From Aromatoleum aromaticum EbN1 (lineage in GTDB: Bacteria; Pseudomonadota; Gammaproteobacteria; Burkholderiales; Rhodocyclaceae): DNA of 64,000 nt. The stretch is taken from contig NC_006513.1 of NCBI RefSeq assembly GCF_000025965.1, positions 4,085,400 through 4,149,399 of the forward strand. The letters run 5' to 3'. This document shows, one piece after another, positions 1 through 7,196 of the stretch. The notes under the pieces were generated by a model. The model was given only the letters and a program-made list of their open reading frames with translations. It searched no databases and was not told the origin of the DNA. Each line of letters starts with the position of its first letter. Positions within the stretch are counted from its first letter, which is position 1. The position numbers and the translations under genes are program-made.

Positions 1-403
1 AATAAATGGATTCGGATTCGGCCGGCGGCAGCAGGGGCGACAGGACCATGCCGACCGGATCCGGTCCGATCGTCAGCGCCATCATCGACATCAGCGCGAC
101 GGCAACGGCCGCGAAGGCGACGGTGAAACGTGCGCGCGCGGCCGGCGCGCGATCGAGCTCGCGCAACGCGAAGGCAATGAACAGGAGCTTGACGATGCTG
201 GTCGGCAAGAACGGCACGAACTCCGCTCCCAGCGTTCCCAGAGCGGGCATCCCGACAAACCACCCCACTGCGCCGATCAGCGCCAGCACCACGACGGCGG
301 GACTGGCATACGCGGAGATTTGCCGGAGCCGCATCCCCCAGACGCTCGGGACCCGTTCCGCGGCAGCGGGAAGGAAGACGCTATCGCCCATTCGAATCGT
401 CAT
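1..403 (-). CDS. Membrane protein, N-terminal part (possible sensor protein), cut by window edge
   Basis: The reading frame is open from the start codon to the left edge, so only about the first 134 residues are visible. They show two to three hydrophobic segments (around residues 30-50, 58-80 and 95-115) joined by short loops, with no signal peptide. This pattern resembles the N-terminal membrane module of sensor kinases or diguanylate cyclases, but no catalytic domain is visible, so that is an inference. I chose the ATG at 401-403 because a GGAG lies 9 bases upstream; in-frame ATGs also occur at 407-409 and 389-391. It lies about 2 kb from an orphan NtrC-type response regulator and could be its partner. 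Confidence 0.55.
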   Translation of the reverse strand, partial: MTIRMGDSVFLPAAAERVPSVWGMRLRQISAYASPAVVVLALIGAVGWFVGMPALGTLGAEFVPFLPTSIVKLLFIAFALRELDRAPAARARFTVAFAAVAVALMSMMALTIGPDPVGMVLSPLLPPAESESIY

Positions 404-443
404 CGGCATGGTCTCCGGTCTTGCGTCACCCTCGCGCAAAGAC

Positions 444-459
444 GGCCATGAGATGGCCA
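444..459 (-). promoter_or_regulatory. Short perfect palindrome, weak -24/-12 candidate
   Basis: The sequence GGCCAT-GAG-ATGGCC forms a 6-bp stem. Read on the minus strand it also gives TGGCCATCTCATGGCC, with GG and GC 10 bp apart as in a sigma-54 promoter, about 40 bp upstream of the edge gene. The -12 part is poor, so this may be only a hairpin or chance. Confidence 0.2.
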
Positions 460-516
460 TCCGGCTCACTCATGTTAAGACCGTGATCTGCTGGCAGTGT
501 TCTTTTTTGCAGATAA

Positions 517-921
517 TTACCGTTTCGCCGGGAAGCGCGACCACTGCCAGGATTGCCGCGGGTCGGCGGCTGCGCCTGACGAAGCGGTCCTGCCTGTACC
601 GCGTTGCTGCACCCACCCCATCAGATGCGGGACCGCGGCCCACGGGCTGCCGTAGCGCCAGCGCAACGCCGACAGCGCCAGGCCCGTTGCCACTGCGAGA
701 AAGCCCTTGCGCACCGGCGCTCCCGCCTCCTGTCGGCGAGGACGTCGCCGTATCAAGTTGCCGACGACAAACCCCGTCATCAACGCTGCACCCAGGCCGC
801 GCGGGGAGGCGACTTCAGTGCGCACATGCCCGCGCCACGCGGCGAACTGCGCATGCAGCAATCGGCGCTCGAGCGCGACCCGTGCTTCAGCCTCCGCGAG
901 CGACTTTCCACGTGTGTTCAT
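517..921 (-). CDS. YqjK-like protein
   Basis: A 134-residue basic protein with an Ala/Glu/Arg-rich N-terminal helix, a short hydrophobic stretch (GAALMTGFVVGNLI, around residues 48-61) and a second weak hydrophobic segment. It is the third gene of a set matching the E. coli yqjD-yqjE-yqjK order, where the products are small inner-membrane-associated proteins of unclear role, YqjD being linked to ribosomes in stationary phase. The start ATG overlaps the stop of the upstream gene (ATGA), implying translational coupling. The family call rests on gene order and general shape rather than strong motifs. Confidence 0.65.
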   Translation of the reverse strand: MNTRGKSLAEAEARVALERRLLHAQFAAWRGHVRTEVASPRGLGAALMTGFVVGNLIRRRPRRQEAGAPVRKGFLAVATGLALSALRWRYGSPWAAVPHLMGWVQQRGTGRTASSGAAADPRQSWQWSRFPAKR

Positions 922-1310
922 TGTCTGTCTCCGCGCAGCGGCTCGCCTTCGACTTGCCGCAACGTTGCGGCAAGCGGCGGATTGCGCTTGAGCTGATGCC
1001 ACAGCCACGTGCCCGCGAGCGCCGCTGCGACGATGTTGAGCAGTCCCGCGCACGCCAGCACTCCGGGCCACGAAATGCCGTCCTGGAGCAGCCAGCCGGC
1101 GACGGCGACGACGAATGCGAGCCACGCCGTGACGACCAGCACCGCGGCCACGATCGCGACGCACAACACTGCGATGACCTGATGCACCGCATGGCGGGCG
1201 TCGACGACGACCAGCGATACGTACGCTTTGACCAGACTTTTGACCCGCCGCAACAGGCCTGGCAGCGAAGGGTCCGCAGGGCCTGTCTCGTACGTTTCCG
1301 CCGCCATCAT
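918..1310 (-). CDS. YqjE-like phage-holin superfamily membrane protein
   Basis: A 130-residue protein with two long hydrophobic segments (roughly residues 43-75 and 80-105) separated by a short polar turn, followed by a basic tail. This is the architecture of the Phage_holin_3_6/YqjE family, which is chromosomal and not lytic in this setting. It begins with tandem ATGs at 1308-1310 and 1305-1307 behind a GGGAGAG; the second has the better spacing. It sits 22 bp after the DUF883-like gene and overlaps the yqjK-like gene by 4 bp, so all three are likely one transcript. Confidence 0.8.
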   Translation of the reverse strand: MMAAETYETGPADPSLPGLLRRVKSLVKAYVSLVVVDARHAVHQVIAVLCVAIVAAVLVVTAWLAFVVAVAGWLLQDGISWPGVLACAGLLNIVAAALAGTWLWHQLKRNPPLAATLRQVEGEPLRGDRQ

Positions 1311-1332
1311 CGACTCTCCCGCTCGCGGACGA

Positions 1333-1632
1333 TCAGTGCGACGTGAAGCGACTGAACAACATCCCCACTCCGACCGCGATCATCACCGAGGCGACCGGAT
1401 GGCGCCTGACGCATTCGCGCGCACCTTCCAGCATATGGTCCTGCGTCACCATCCACTCCTGCCCTTTTTCTCCGGCCTGCCGCAGCGTGGAAGCTGCCGC
1501 ACCCGCAAGACGATCTACCGTGTCATGAGCGGTGCTCGTGAATTGCTCGATCTTCTGCGCCCCCTTCTCGGCGCCCGCGCCAACTGTGCCCTGTGAACCC
1601 ACGCCTTGCATGCCCGGTGTCGTATTTTCCAT
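1333..1632 (-). CDS. DUF883 (YqjD/ElaB)-like membrane-anchored protein
   Basis: A 99-residue protein with a polar helical N-terminal half and a C-terminal hydrophobic anchor (HPVASVMIAVGVGMLFSR) preceded by RECVRRHP, the hallmark of the YqjD/ElaB/DUF883 family. E. coli members are tail-anchored to the inner membrane, bind ribosomes and accumulate in stationary phase. The ATG at 1630-1632 follows AGGAGAATTC at good spacing; an upstream in-frame start exists but lacks this site. It is the first gene of the yqjD-yqjE-yqjK-like operon and lies 70 bp downstream of a strong sigma-54 promoter match. Confidence 0.8.
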   Translation of the reverse strand: MENTTPGMQGVGSQGTVGAGAEKGAQKIEQFTSTAHDTVDRLAGAAASTLRQAGEKGQEWMVTQDHMLEGARECVRRHPVASVMIAVGVGMLFSRFTSH

Positions 1633-1701
1633 TTTGAATTCTCCTTTGACTGATCTGCCGAAGCCGTTGCCAAGGCAAAGCCGCTGGCGTACTCGCCGGG
1701 T

Positions 1702-1717
1702 AGCAAACGGCGTGCCC
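1702..1717 (-). promoter_or_regulatory. sigma-54 (-24/-12) promoter, yqjD-like operon
   Basis: The minus strand reads GGGCACGCCGTTTGCT, matching TGGCAC-N5-TTGCT at all but the first base, with GG and GC 10 bp apart. The predicted start is near 1690, about 58 bp before the ATG of the DUF883-like gene. Confidence 0.75.
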
Positions 1718-1725
1718 GATGACAT

Positions 1726-2094
1726 TCAACGCCGACGCTCGTCCTCGCGCGGATCCCGGTTCGTTGCCTCCGACGTCTCGCGCGGCACGTCTGCACCGGG
1801 CGAGCGTTCGGGCGGCACGCCTGGACCGGGGACGTCCGACGGAATACCGCGTCCGGTGGTGTCGCGCAGACCGCGGCGGATATCGCGCGCCGCCTGTTCG
1901 ATCACCTTGCGCGGGAGCTTCCCCTCCGGCTCGGGGCGGTCGGGCGACTCGTCCCTTTCGTGGGGCAATGGCATTTCGTCGGCGACGGGAGGACGCGCGA
2001 CGTTCGTGTCTTCGGCGTCGGGAACCGGGTAACGGGGGTTCGACGGATCGGCTGGGGGAGGCCTCGTCGGGTCGCGTCTGCTTTCCTTGCTCAT
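1726..2094 (-). CDS. Small proline- and charge-rich hypothetical protein
   Basis: A 122-residue, highly polar protein rich in Pro, Arg, Asp and Glu, with no signal peptide or membrane segment. Much of it is probably disordered; a central stretch (KVIEQAARDIRRGLRDT) can form an amphipathic helix. I do not recognise a family. The ATG at 2092-2094 is preceded by GGAGG with 7-base spacing, a stronger start than the GTG two codons upstream. It is downstream of the response regulator on the same strand, after a 157-bp gap that holds two copies of the enhancer-like palindrome. Confidence 0.65.
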   Translation of the reverse strand: MSKESRRDPTRPPPADPSNPRYPVPDAEDTNVARPPVADEMPLPHERDESPDRPEPEGKLPRKVIEQAARDIRRGLRDTTGRGIPSDVPGPGVPPERSPGADVPRETSEATNRDPREDERRR

Positions 2095-2135
2095 TGGCAC
2101 ACCTCCGGGGAGTTAGCGTGTTCTTCCCTGCAAGC

Positions 2136-2160
2136 ACATTTCATGCAGGGGGAAACGCGC
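2136..2160. repeat. Inverted repeat in 5' region of small hypothetical gene
   Basis: CCCTGCA and TGCAGGG, 11 bases apart within about 2127-2151, could form a 7-bp stem in the leader of the 122-residue protein. There is no T-run, so it is not an obvious terminator. Confidence 0.3.
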
Positions 2161-2190
2161 CCTGCTGCAGGAAATGCAATGCGAATGTCC

Positions 2191-2222
2191 AGTAAGACTT
2201 ACGCCAGCCTGTAAGACTTACA
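2191..2222. promoter_or_regulatory. Tandem enhancer-like palindromes (site a)
   Basis: Two 13-mers, AGTAAGACTTACG (2191-2203) and TGTAAGACTTACA (2210-2222), lie exactly 19 bp apart, on the same helical face. They share the 11-bp core GTAAGACTTAC, itself nearly palindromic. This is the clearest copy of the TGTAA-N3-TTACA motif found near other sigma-54 promoter matches here. It lies immediately downstream of the NtrC-type regulator gene. I found no good -24/-12 element within 100 bp on the minus strand; the nearest strong one is at 1702-1717. Confidence 0.6.
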
Positions 2223-2251
2223 TCGAAGCAGCGTGTTTCGCTGCTGCCGCC

Positions 2252-3679
2252 TCACCGGAGCCCGTTGGTCGAGGAGGAACGGCCCTCGTCCTCACTCGCC
2301 CCGCCCGCGAACTCCTCGGCATCCTCTTCGTCATAGAGATCCTCCTTGCCGGCGTTATAGACGGCGAGGCGGTTGTACAGCGTCTTGAGGCTGATGCCGA
2401 GCATCTCGGCCGCCTTGCGCTTGACGTTGCCGCATTCCATCAGCGTGGCTTCCATGACCCGCCGGTTGACTTCGTCGAGCGGCGTGCCGACGCGGATCGT
2501 GATCACCGAGCTGTTCGATTTCTGCAGGGAATTCTCCGGCGCGTGGTCCGGTTCGATGACGTCGTCGGCGAGGATGAAGGCGCGATGGACGTAGTTCTTC
2601 AGCTCGCGCACGTTGCCCGGCCAGCTGTGCGCGTACAGCGCGGCGATCGCCGCGGGCGAGAATCGCTTGTTCGTCTGCTCCTGCTCGTTGAGCTCGGCAA
2701 GGAAATGTTCCGCGAGCAGTTCGATGTCGGTGCCGCGTTCGCGCAACGGCGGCAGGTAGATCGGGAACACATTGAGGCGGTGGTAGAGGTCTTCGCGCAT
2801 ACGGCCCTCGGCGACCGCTTTTTCGGGCGAGCGGTTCGTCGCGGCGATCAGCCGTACATCGGTCGAGATATGTTCATTCGTGCCGACCCGCATGAACGTG
2901 CCGGTCTCGAGCACGCGCAGCAGCTTGACCTGCAGCTCCGGGCGCATCTCGGTGACTTCGTCGAGGAACAGCGTGCCGCGGTTGGCCCGTTCGAAAAAGC
3001 CGTGGTGCTGGCGATCGGCCCCGGTGAAGCTGCCTTTCTCGTGTCCGAACAGCTCGCTCTCGACGAGCTGCGGCGACACGGCGCCACAGTTGAGCGGCAG
3101 GAACGGGTGGCGCTTGCGCCGGCTCAGGTCGTGGATGCTCTGCGCGACCACTTCCTTGCCGGTGCCGCTCTCGCCGATCAGCAGCACCGAGGCCGAAGTC
3201 GGCGCGACCCGCGATAGCTGGTCGTACAGGCGGTGCATCGGCGGGGAGCTGCCGAGAATGTGGCCGACCCGCCCGAGCTTGCGCAGTTCGTTGCGCAGCT
3301 CGCCGATTTCCTGGCGGAAATGCTCCGCTTTCGGGATCCGCTGCAGGATGCCGCGCAGACGCTCGATGTCGACCGGCTTGACGAGGTAGTCGGTGGCGCC
3401 GGAGCGCAGCGCGTCGATCGCAGTCTCGACGCTCGCGTGCCCGGTGATGAGGACGACTTCCGTGGTATCGCGCGATTCGAGCTCGCCGACGAGTTCGATT
3501 CCCAGCCCGTCGGGAAGCATCAGGTCGGTGAGCACGACATCGGGAGTCGAGCGGGTGAGATGGATGCGTGCAGCCCGCAACGAATCGGCGGTGGCCACGC
3601 TGTAGCCTTCGCCCTTGATGAACTCGGTGAGCCAGCCCAGGGATTCCGGGTCGTCATCGACCAGCAGTACGTTGGACAT
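2252..3679 (-). CDS. sigma-54-dependent response regulator, NtrC family
   Basis: A 475-residue three-domain regulator. The receiver domain (1-120) has the acidic pocket D8-D10, phospho-acceptor D52 (VVLTDLMLP) and K101. The central AAA+ domain (about 140-380) has Walker A GESGTGKE at 169-176, the sigma-54 contact loop GSFTGA at 216-221 (usually GAFTGA) and Walker B LFLDEV at 237-242. A Fis-type helix-turn-helix (NVKRKAAEMLGISLKTLYNRL region) lies near 425-450, followed by an acidic tail. When phosphorylated, such proteins bind enhancers and use ATP to open sigma-54 promoters. The ATG at 3677-3679 follows GGAGGAGAA; an upstream in-frame start lacks it. No complete kinase gene is adjacent. It is the best candidate activator of the promoters listed here. 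Confidence 0.93.
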   Translation of the reverse strand: MSNVLLVDDDPESLGWLTEFIKGEGYSVATADSLRAARIHLTRSTPDVVLTDLMLPDGLGIELVGELESRDTTEVVLITGHASVETAIDALRSGATDYLVKPVDIERLRGILQRIPKAEHFRQEIGELRNELRKLGRVGHILGSSPPMHRLYDQLSRVAPTSASVLLIGESGTGKEVVAQSIHDLSRRKRHPFLPLNCGAVSPQLVESELFGHEKGSFTGADRQHHGFFERANRGTLFLDEVTEMRPELQVKLLRVLETGTFMRVGTNEHISTDVRLIAATNRSPEKAVAEGRMREDLYHRLNVFPIYLPPLRERGTDIELLAEHFLAELNEQEQTNKRFSPAAIAALYAHSWPGNVRELKNYVHRAFILADDVIEPDHAPENSLQKSNSSVITIRVGTPLDEVNRRVMEATLMECGNVKRKAAEMLGISLKTLYNRLAVYNAGKEDLYDEEDAEEFAGGASEDEGRSSSTNGLR

Positions 3680-3689
3680 TTCTCCTCCG

Positions 3690-3705
3690 TGGCACGACGC
3701 TAGCT
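3690..3705 (+). promoter_or_regulatory. Possible sigma-54 promoter toward DUF421 gene
   Basis: The plus strand reads TGGCACGACGCTAGCT, with all seven -24 bases matching and TAGCT in place of TTGCT. It lies only 11 bp from the divergent regulator start codon and about 170 bp before the DUF421 gene, so use of it is uncertain. Confidence 0.5.
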
Positions 3706-3875
3706 TGATACTAGTCCTCCCCACCTCGGCCCATTGTGGGAAGTTGTAATTTTTTCAGTCAATTGCCCGTGAGCTGTCGTGCGTTGTGCCGCCTGGGGCC
3801 GGGAAAGCCGATTGCAGTGGTTCGTGAAAAGGCGACGGCTGCGGGATGGGCGTCGCCGGTGCGCGGGAGACCATC

Positions 3876-4403
3876 ATGGCGATCGACTGGAACGAAATGT
3901 TTGCGCTGACGATTTCACCGCTCGAGATCATCATTCGCGGCACGATCATGTATTGGGCGATCTTCGCGATGTTCCGCACGATCCTGCAGCGCGACATCGG
4001 CGCCGTCGGCGTCGCGGACGTGCTGCTGCTGGTGCTCATCGCCGACGCGGCGCAGAACGCGATGGCGGGCGAATACCGCTCGATCACCGAGGGGCTGATA
4101 CTGGTGGCGACGCTCATCGCCTGGAACGTCATCTTAGATTACCTCGCGTTCCGCTCCGAGCGCCTGCGCCGCCTGCTGCAGCCGCCGACGCTGCGGCTGG
4201 TGCGAGAAGGGCAGATCCTGCACCGCAACCTGCGGCGCGAGTTCATGAGCGAAGCGGAGCTGCGCTCGAAGCTGCGCGAACACGGCATCGAGGACCTGGC
4301 GGAAGTGCGCTCCGCGTTCATGGAAAGCAATGGCACGATCACCGTGCTGCGGCAGGACGGCGGCGAACCTGACAAGGCGCCGTCGGATCCACGCCCGCTG
4401 TAA
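3876..4403 (+). CDS. DUF421/YetF-family membrane protein
   Basis: A 175-residue protein with two or three N-terminal membrane helices (about residues 18-40, 48-68 and 75-95) followed by a soluble C-terminal domain (95-165) with the LVREGQILHRNLRREFMSEAELRSKLRE pattern typical of YetF/DUF421. The family's function is not established; B. subtilis members are stress or spore associated. The ATG at 3876 is preceded by GGGAGA at 9 bases. It is divergent from the NtrC-type regulator, and its stop codon overlaps the first half-site of an enhancer-like motif (4399-4432). Confidence 0.85.
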   Translation: MAIDWNEMFALTISPLEIIIRGTIMYWAIFAMFRTILQRDIGAVGVADVLLLVLIADAAQNAMAGEYRSITEGLILVATLIAWNVILDYLAFRSERLRRLLQPPTLRLVREGQILHRNLRREFMSEAELRSKLREHGIEDLAEVRSAFMESNGTITVLRQDGGEPDKAPSDPRPL

Positions 4404-4432
4404 CTCCTTCCCGCACTCCACGCGAACTTACA
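4399..4432. promoter_or_regulatory. Enhancer-like half-site pair (site g)
   Basis: TGTAACTCCTTCC (4399-4411) and ACGCGAACTTACA (4420-4432) are 21 bp apart. Each keeps one half of the TGTAA-N3-TTACA palindrome. They end 64 bp upstream of the -24/-12 element of the glycosyltransferase operon. Confidence 0.4.
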
Positions 4433-4495
4433 TCGCCCCGCCGTGCCGGACCGCCGCATTCGTCCGCTCGTCGATGGCCCGTCCCTATTCCGTCC

Positions 4496-4511
4496 GGGCA
4501 CAGAGCTTGCC
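4496..4511 (+). promoter_or_regulatory. sigma-54 promoter, glycosyltransferase operon
   Basis: GGGCACAGAGCTTGCC matches TGGCAC-N5-TTGC except for the first base. The predicted start near 4522 leaves a leader of about 43 bases before the ATG at 4565. Confidence 0.75.
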
Positions 4512-4564
4512 GATGCGGGTGCAACACCGGCAACACCCCGTACGACAGCATAGGCGGCGACAAC

Positions 4565-5824
4565 ATGAAAATTGCACTCATCAGCGAACACGCCTCCCCC
4601 CTCGCGACCCTCGGAAGCGTCGACAGCGGCGGCCAGAATGTGTACGTCGCCTACGTCGCTCGCGAACTGGGACGTGCCGGGCACAGCGTCGATGTCTTCA
4701 CGCGCCGCGACAGTCCGGACCTGCCGCCGGTCGCGCGCTTCGGCCAGAACGTGCGGGTGATCCCGGTCCCCGCCGGGCCGCCGCGCTTCATCGCGAAGGA
4801 GGCCCTGCTGCCGCACATGGACGAATTCAGCGAAAGCGTGATCGCCTGCTGCGCGGGGAGGAGACCGTACGACGTCGTCCATGCAAATTTTTTCATGTCC
4901 GGCATCGCTGCGCTGAGGATGCGCGAGGAATACGGCACGCCGTTCGTCATTACCTTCCACGCGCTCGGAAAAGTGCGCCGCCTGCATCAGGGCAGCGCGG
5001 ACGGGTTCCCGGCGTCGCGGACGGACATCGAGGAGCTGCTGGTCGCTTCGGCCGATCGCATCGTCGCCGAATGCCCGCAGGATCGCTGCGATCTCATCGA
5101 CCTCTACGACGCGCACCCCGAGCGCATCGCGGTCGTGCCGTGCGGCGTCGACACCACTGAACTGGGGCCGGGAAGGCGTGCGCTGCGCAAGGAGTTCGGG
5201 ATCGGTGAGGACCGGTTCGTGGTCCTGCAGCTGGGCCGTCTGGTGCCCCGCAAAGGCATCGACAACGTCATCCGCGGCATCGCCGAACTGCGGTGGCAGC
5301 ACGGGGTCGAGGCGACGCTGCTGGTCGTCGGCGGCGAGTCGGACGAACCCGATCCCGCGCTGACCCCCGAGATCGGCCGTCTCGCGGACATCGCCGAGGC
5401 CGAGGACGTTGCCGAACGCGTGATCTTCACCGGGCGGCGCTCCCGCGCGGCGCTTCGCGACTTCTACTGCGGCGCCGATGTGTTCGTCACGACGCCGTGG
5501 TACGAGCCCTTCGGCATCACGCCGCTCGAAGCGATGGCCTGCGGCTGCCCGGTGATCGGCGCGAAAGTCGGCGGCATCAAGCACACCGTGGTCGATGGAG
5601 TGACGGGATTCCTCGTACCGCCGAACGACCCGCAGGCGCTCGCCGCGCGTCTCGCCCGCCTGCATCGCGAACCGTCGCTCGGGCGGATGTTCGGCCGCGC
5701 CGGCATGCGGCGCGTGCGCAGCGGCTTCACGTGGCAGCGCGTGACGAGCGCGCTCGAGACCGTCTACCTCGCAGTGCAACCCGCTCCCGCGTTCCAACTC
5801 ATCGAAAGGACGATCGGCTTATGA
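4565..5824 (+). CDS. Glycosyltransferase family 4
   Basis: A 419-residue GT-B glycosyltransferase. The N-terminal domain carries GSVDSGGQNVYVA (residues about 18-30), a glycine-rich loop shared with the sucrose-phosphate synthase-like branch of GT4. The C-terminal domain has LGRLVPRKG (about 220) and the nucleotide-sugar binding signature EPFGITPLEAMACG near residue 320, including the two glutamates of the E-x7-E motif. It probably transfers a hexose from a nucleotide sugar; donor and acceptor are not predictable. It is the first gene of a five-gene operon of overlapping reading frames behind a sigma-54 promoter match. Confidence 0.9.
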   Translation: MKIALISEHASPLATLGSVDSGGQNVYVAYVARELGRAGHSVDVFTRRDSPDLPPVARFGQNVRVIPVPAGPPRFIAKEALLPHMDEFSESVIACCAGRRPYDVVHANFFMSGIAALRMREEYGTPFVITFHALGKVRRLHQGSADGFPASRTDIEELLVASADRIVAECPQDRCDLIDLYDAHPERIAVVPCGVDTTELGPGRRALRKEFGIGEDRFVVLQLGRLVPRKGIDNVIRGIAELRWQHGVEATLLVVGGESDEPDPALTPEIGRLADIAEAEDVAERVIFTGRRSRAALRDFYCGADVFVTTPWYEPFGITPLEAMACGCPVIGAKVGGIKHTVVDGVTGFLVPPNDPQALAARLARLHREPSLGRMFGRAGMRRVRSGFTWQRVTSALETVYLAVQPAPAFQLIERTIGL

Positions 5825-6558
5825 CTCTCCAGACCACTTCCCTCGATGGCCGGACCGCTCTCGTCACCGGGGGCGGACGCGGGCTCGGCAAGGCGTTGTG
5901 CGAGGCGCTGTGCGCGGGCGGCGCACGCGTCATCATCGCCGACGTGCGGGCCGATCTCGCCGAGCAGGCCGCACTGGCGCTGACGGCCAAGGGTTACCAG
6001 ACGATGCATCACGCCGTGGACGTCGGCGACGAGCAGCAGGTAGCGGACTGCCTCGACGCCGGACGCGAGCGCTTCGGCGCGATCGACATCCTCATCAACA
6101 ACGCCGGCGTCGACTACACGCTGCCGCTCGCCGAGCTCGAAGTGGCGCAGTGGGACCACGTGATGGCGACGAACCTGCGCGGCCCGTTCCTGTTCTGCAA
6201 GCGCGTGCTCGAGCAGATGCGCCCGCTCGGCAGCGGCCACATCATCAACATCACCTCGACCGCGGCCAAGCGCGCGTGGCCGAACGCCTCGGTGTATCAC
6301 GCCAGCAAATGGGGCCTGCTCGGCTTCTCGCACGCGCTGCACGCCGAGCTGCGCCCGCTCGGCATCAAGGTCACTGCGGTCATTGCCGGCGGGATGCGCA
6401 CGCCTTTCCTGCTCGACCGCTTTCCGGACATCGATCTTGCCACGCTGCAAGATCCCCGCACCGTCGCCGCGGCAGTCGTGCAGGTGCTGCAGATGCCGCC
6501 GGACAGCGTCGTGCCGGAGATCACGGTGCTGCCGATGGGGGAGACATCGTGGCCCTGA
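5821..6558 (+). CDS. Short-chain dehydrogenase/reductase
   Basis: A 245-residue classical SDR. It has the cofactor motif TGGGRGLG (about 15-22), an Asp after strand 2 (IIADV, suggesting NAD preference), NNAG at about 97-100, the catalytic Ser in NITST and YHASK containing the active-site Tyr and Lys. The substrate is unknown; the neighbours suggest a sugar or nucleotide-sugar oxidation/reduction. The start overlaps the stop of the upstream glycosyltransferase (ATGA). Confidence 0.88.
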   Translation: MTLQTTSLDGRTALVTGGGRGLGKALCEALCAGGARVIIADVRADLAEQAALALTAKGYQTMHHAVDVGDEQQVADCLDAGRERFGAIDILINNAGVDYTLPLAELEVAQWDHVMATNLRGPFLFCKRVLEQMRPLGSGHIINITSTAAKRAWPNASVYHASKWGLLGFSHALHAELRPLGIKVTAVIAGGMRTPFLLDRFPDIDLATLQDPRTVAAAVVQVLQMPPDSVVPEITVLPMGETSWP

Positions 6559-7196
6559 ATGCTGCGGTTTTCATCGACAAGGACGGCACGCTCATCCACG
6601 ACGTGCCGTACAACGTCGACCCGACCAAAGTGCGCCTGCGCGACGGTGCGGGCGAAGCGCTCGCCCGGCTGCAGCGCCATGGCTATCACCTCATCCTGGT
6701 GACGAACCAGCCGGGGGTGGCGCTCGGTCTGTTCGAACCCGACGCGCTCGAAGCGGTGTGGGCCGCAATCGCCGCGCTGCTGTCGCCGTACGGCGTGGTG
6801 TTCGACGCGATCTACCACTGCCCCCACCATCCGCAAGGCACCGACGCCCGCTTCACCGGCCAGTGCGAATGCCGCAAGCCCGAACCCGGACTGCTGCTGC
6901 AGGCCGCGCAGGACCACCGCCTCGACCTGCAGCGCTCGTGGCTGATCGGCGACATCCTCGACGACGTCGAAGCCGGGCGGCGGGCTGGCTGTCGCACCGT
7001 GCTGCTCGCGGTCGGATCGGAAACGGAATGGCGCCGCGGGCCGATGCGCGAGCCCCACCTCGTGGCATCGAGCCTCGCCGAAGCGGTCGACGGCATCCTC
7101 GAATGGGTGCCGGCCGAAGTGCCCGACGATATCACGGCGGAATCCGAGAGCGGATTCACGGTGTGGCAGACGGACGAGCCGGAATGGACGCGCTGA
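6549..7196 (+). CDS. GmhB-like HAD phosphatase (heptose bisphosphate phosphatase family)
   Basis: A 215-residue HAD-IIIA phosphatase with the nucleophile motif DKDGT (residues 10-14), LVTNQPG (motif II) and GDILDDVEAGRRAG (motif IV). A Cys/His cluster (CPHHP followed by CECRKPEPG, about residues 85-110) matches the structural zinc site of D,D-heptose 1,7-bisphosphate phosphatase GmhB. The family substrate is heptose or mannose-type sugar bisphosphate. The start is GTG at 6549-6551, behind GGGGGAG, overlapping the SDR end by 10 bp. A heptose branch fits the downstream GT9 gene. Confidence 0.85.
   Translation: MALNAAVFIDKDGTLIHDVPYNVDPTKVRLRDGAGEALARLQRHGYHLILVTNQPGVALGLFEPDALEAVWAAIAALLSPYGVVFDAIYHCPHHPQGTDARFTGQCECRKPEPGLLLQAAQDHRLDLQRSWLIGDILDDVEAGRRAGCRTVLLAVGSETEWRRGPMREPHLVASSLAEAVDGILEWVPAEVPDDITAESESGFTVWQTDEPEWTR

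Noticed and set aside
918-1310. The holin-like protein as evidence of a prophage
   Set aside because: The yqjD-yqjE-yqjK-like gene order shows it is the chromosomal YqjE type, and no other phage gene is near.
6-1346. A 446-residue open frame on the plus strand at the left end
   Set aside because: It runs opposite the yqjE/yqjK-like genes and the edge gene, has Arg/Pro/Ser-rich composition and no ribosome site or domain.
2174-2195. Possible -24/-12 element TGGACA...TTGCA on the minus strand beside site a
   Set aside because: GG and GC are 11 bp apart rather than 10, and it abuts the enhancer-like sites instead of lying 60-120 bp away.
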